DNA from: Hydrogenophaga sp.
Lineage (GTDB): Bacteria > Pseudomonadota > Gammaproteobacteria > Burkholderiales > Burkholderiaceae_C
Assembly: GCA_018335615.1 (NCBI GenBank)
Contig: JAGXRS010000071.1
Coordinates: forward strand, 1 to 13,596
Direction of reading: 5' to 3'
Length of the DNA: 13,596 bases
Both the position numbers and the translations under genes were made by a program. Of the stretch, positions 13,465 through 13,596 are shown one piece after another (position 1 is the stretch's first letter; each line of letters starts with the position of its first letter). The notes beneath the pieces are model-generated. The model was not told the DNA's origin, searched no databases, and was given only the letters and a program-made list of their open reading frames with translations.

Positions 13465-13596
13465 ATGAAGAATCTCTTGGTAAGGAAGGCATATATGGTT
13501 CAATGGCTCGCAGTGTTGCTGGTAACTGCCCTGTTGACGGCTTGTGGCGGGGGCGGGGGAAGTCCAGGCCAAGTAGGGGGGGTACAGGCGGTGGAT
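13465..13596 (+). CDS. Putative lipoprotein, N-terminal fragment (runs off window end)
   Basis: Only 44 codons are visible. From the ATG at 13465 the product starts MKNLLVRKAYMVQWLAV, has a hydrophobic core and reaches a lipobox LLTAC with the cysteine at residue 27, followed by a glycine run and a Gly/Ser/Pro/Gln stretch, a typical flexible tether for a lipid-anchored surface or periplasmic protein. Two starts are possible. ATG 13465 gives a positively charged n-region (KRK) but has no ribosome site; ATG 13495 has AAGGAAGG six bases upstream but lacks positive charge. It follows pilQ by 14 or 44 bases on the same strand, with no visible terminator, so it may be read with the pil operon. G5, G5 and G7 runs lie just after the lipobox. 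Its function cannot be judged from this fragment; Gly-rich lipoproteins of this kind often carry Ig-like domains, but that is only a guess here. Confidence 0.7.
   Translation, partial: MKNLLVRKAYMVQWLAVLLVTALLTACGGGGGSPGQVGGVQAVD

Noticed and set aside
1..13596. Search for a defence system, mobile element, CRISPR array or novel cluster
   Set aside because: Apart from the fragment at the right edge, every coding region fits a well-known core family in a familiar order; there are no direct repeats, transposase genes, tRNA-linked junctions or spacer arrays.

Overview
The window is high-GC bacterial chromosome carrying core genes, almost certainly from a betaproteobacterium of the order Burkholderiales and most like the family Comamonadaceae (Hydrogenophaga or Acidovorax-type). 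The basis is the gene content and order (resB-ccsA, msrPQ, lysA-lptM with divergent cyaY, mrcA divergent from pilMNOPQ) and the protein sequences. The genus is an inference. I see no mobile element, CRISPR array, tRNA or rRNA.

Layout. (1) Positions 1-1955 hold the 3' part of resB and a complete ccsA, the System II cytochrome c maturation pair. (2) Positions 1956-2094 are a non-coding leader with several competing inverted repeats. (3) Positions 2095-3738 hold msrP-msrQ, a periplasmic methionine sulfoxide reductase and its haem membrane partner. (4) On the minus strand, lptM (5345-5151) and lysA (5096-3801) form a short operon that converges on msrQ. (5) cyaY (5358-5687, plus) diverges from lptM with only 12 bases between start codons. 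(6) mrcA (8097-5677, minus) encodes the bifunctional penicillin-binding protein 1A and overlaps cyaY tail to tail. (7) After an intergenic region with promoter-like sites, pilM-pilN-pilO-pilP-pilQ (8366-13450, plus) form a tightly packed type IV pilus assembly operon. (8) The window ends inside a new lipoprotein gene that starts 14 or 44 bases after pilQ.

Most of the window serves the cell envelope. CcsA/ResB deliver and attach haem to periplasmic cytochromes, MsrPQ repairs oxidised periplasmic methionines, LysA makes lysine from meso-diaminopimelate (also a peptidoglycan precursor), LptM supports assembly of the LPS export machine, PBP1A builds peptidoglycan, and PilMNOPQ spans the envelope to assemble and pass the type IV pilus. 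CyaY is the exception: a cytoplasmic iron-binding regulator of Fe-S cluster assembly.

I found no convincing undescribed system. The items most worth a second look are the structured msrPQ leader, the apparent leaderless start of lptM, the absence of any ATG/GTG start for pilM, and the truncated G-tract-bearing lipoprotein gene behind pilQ.
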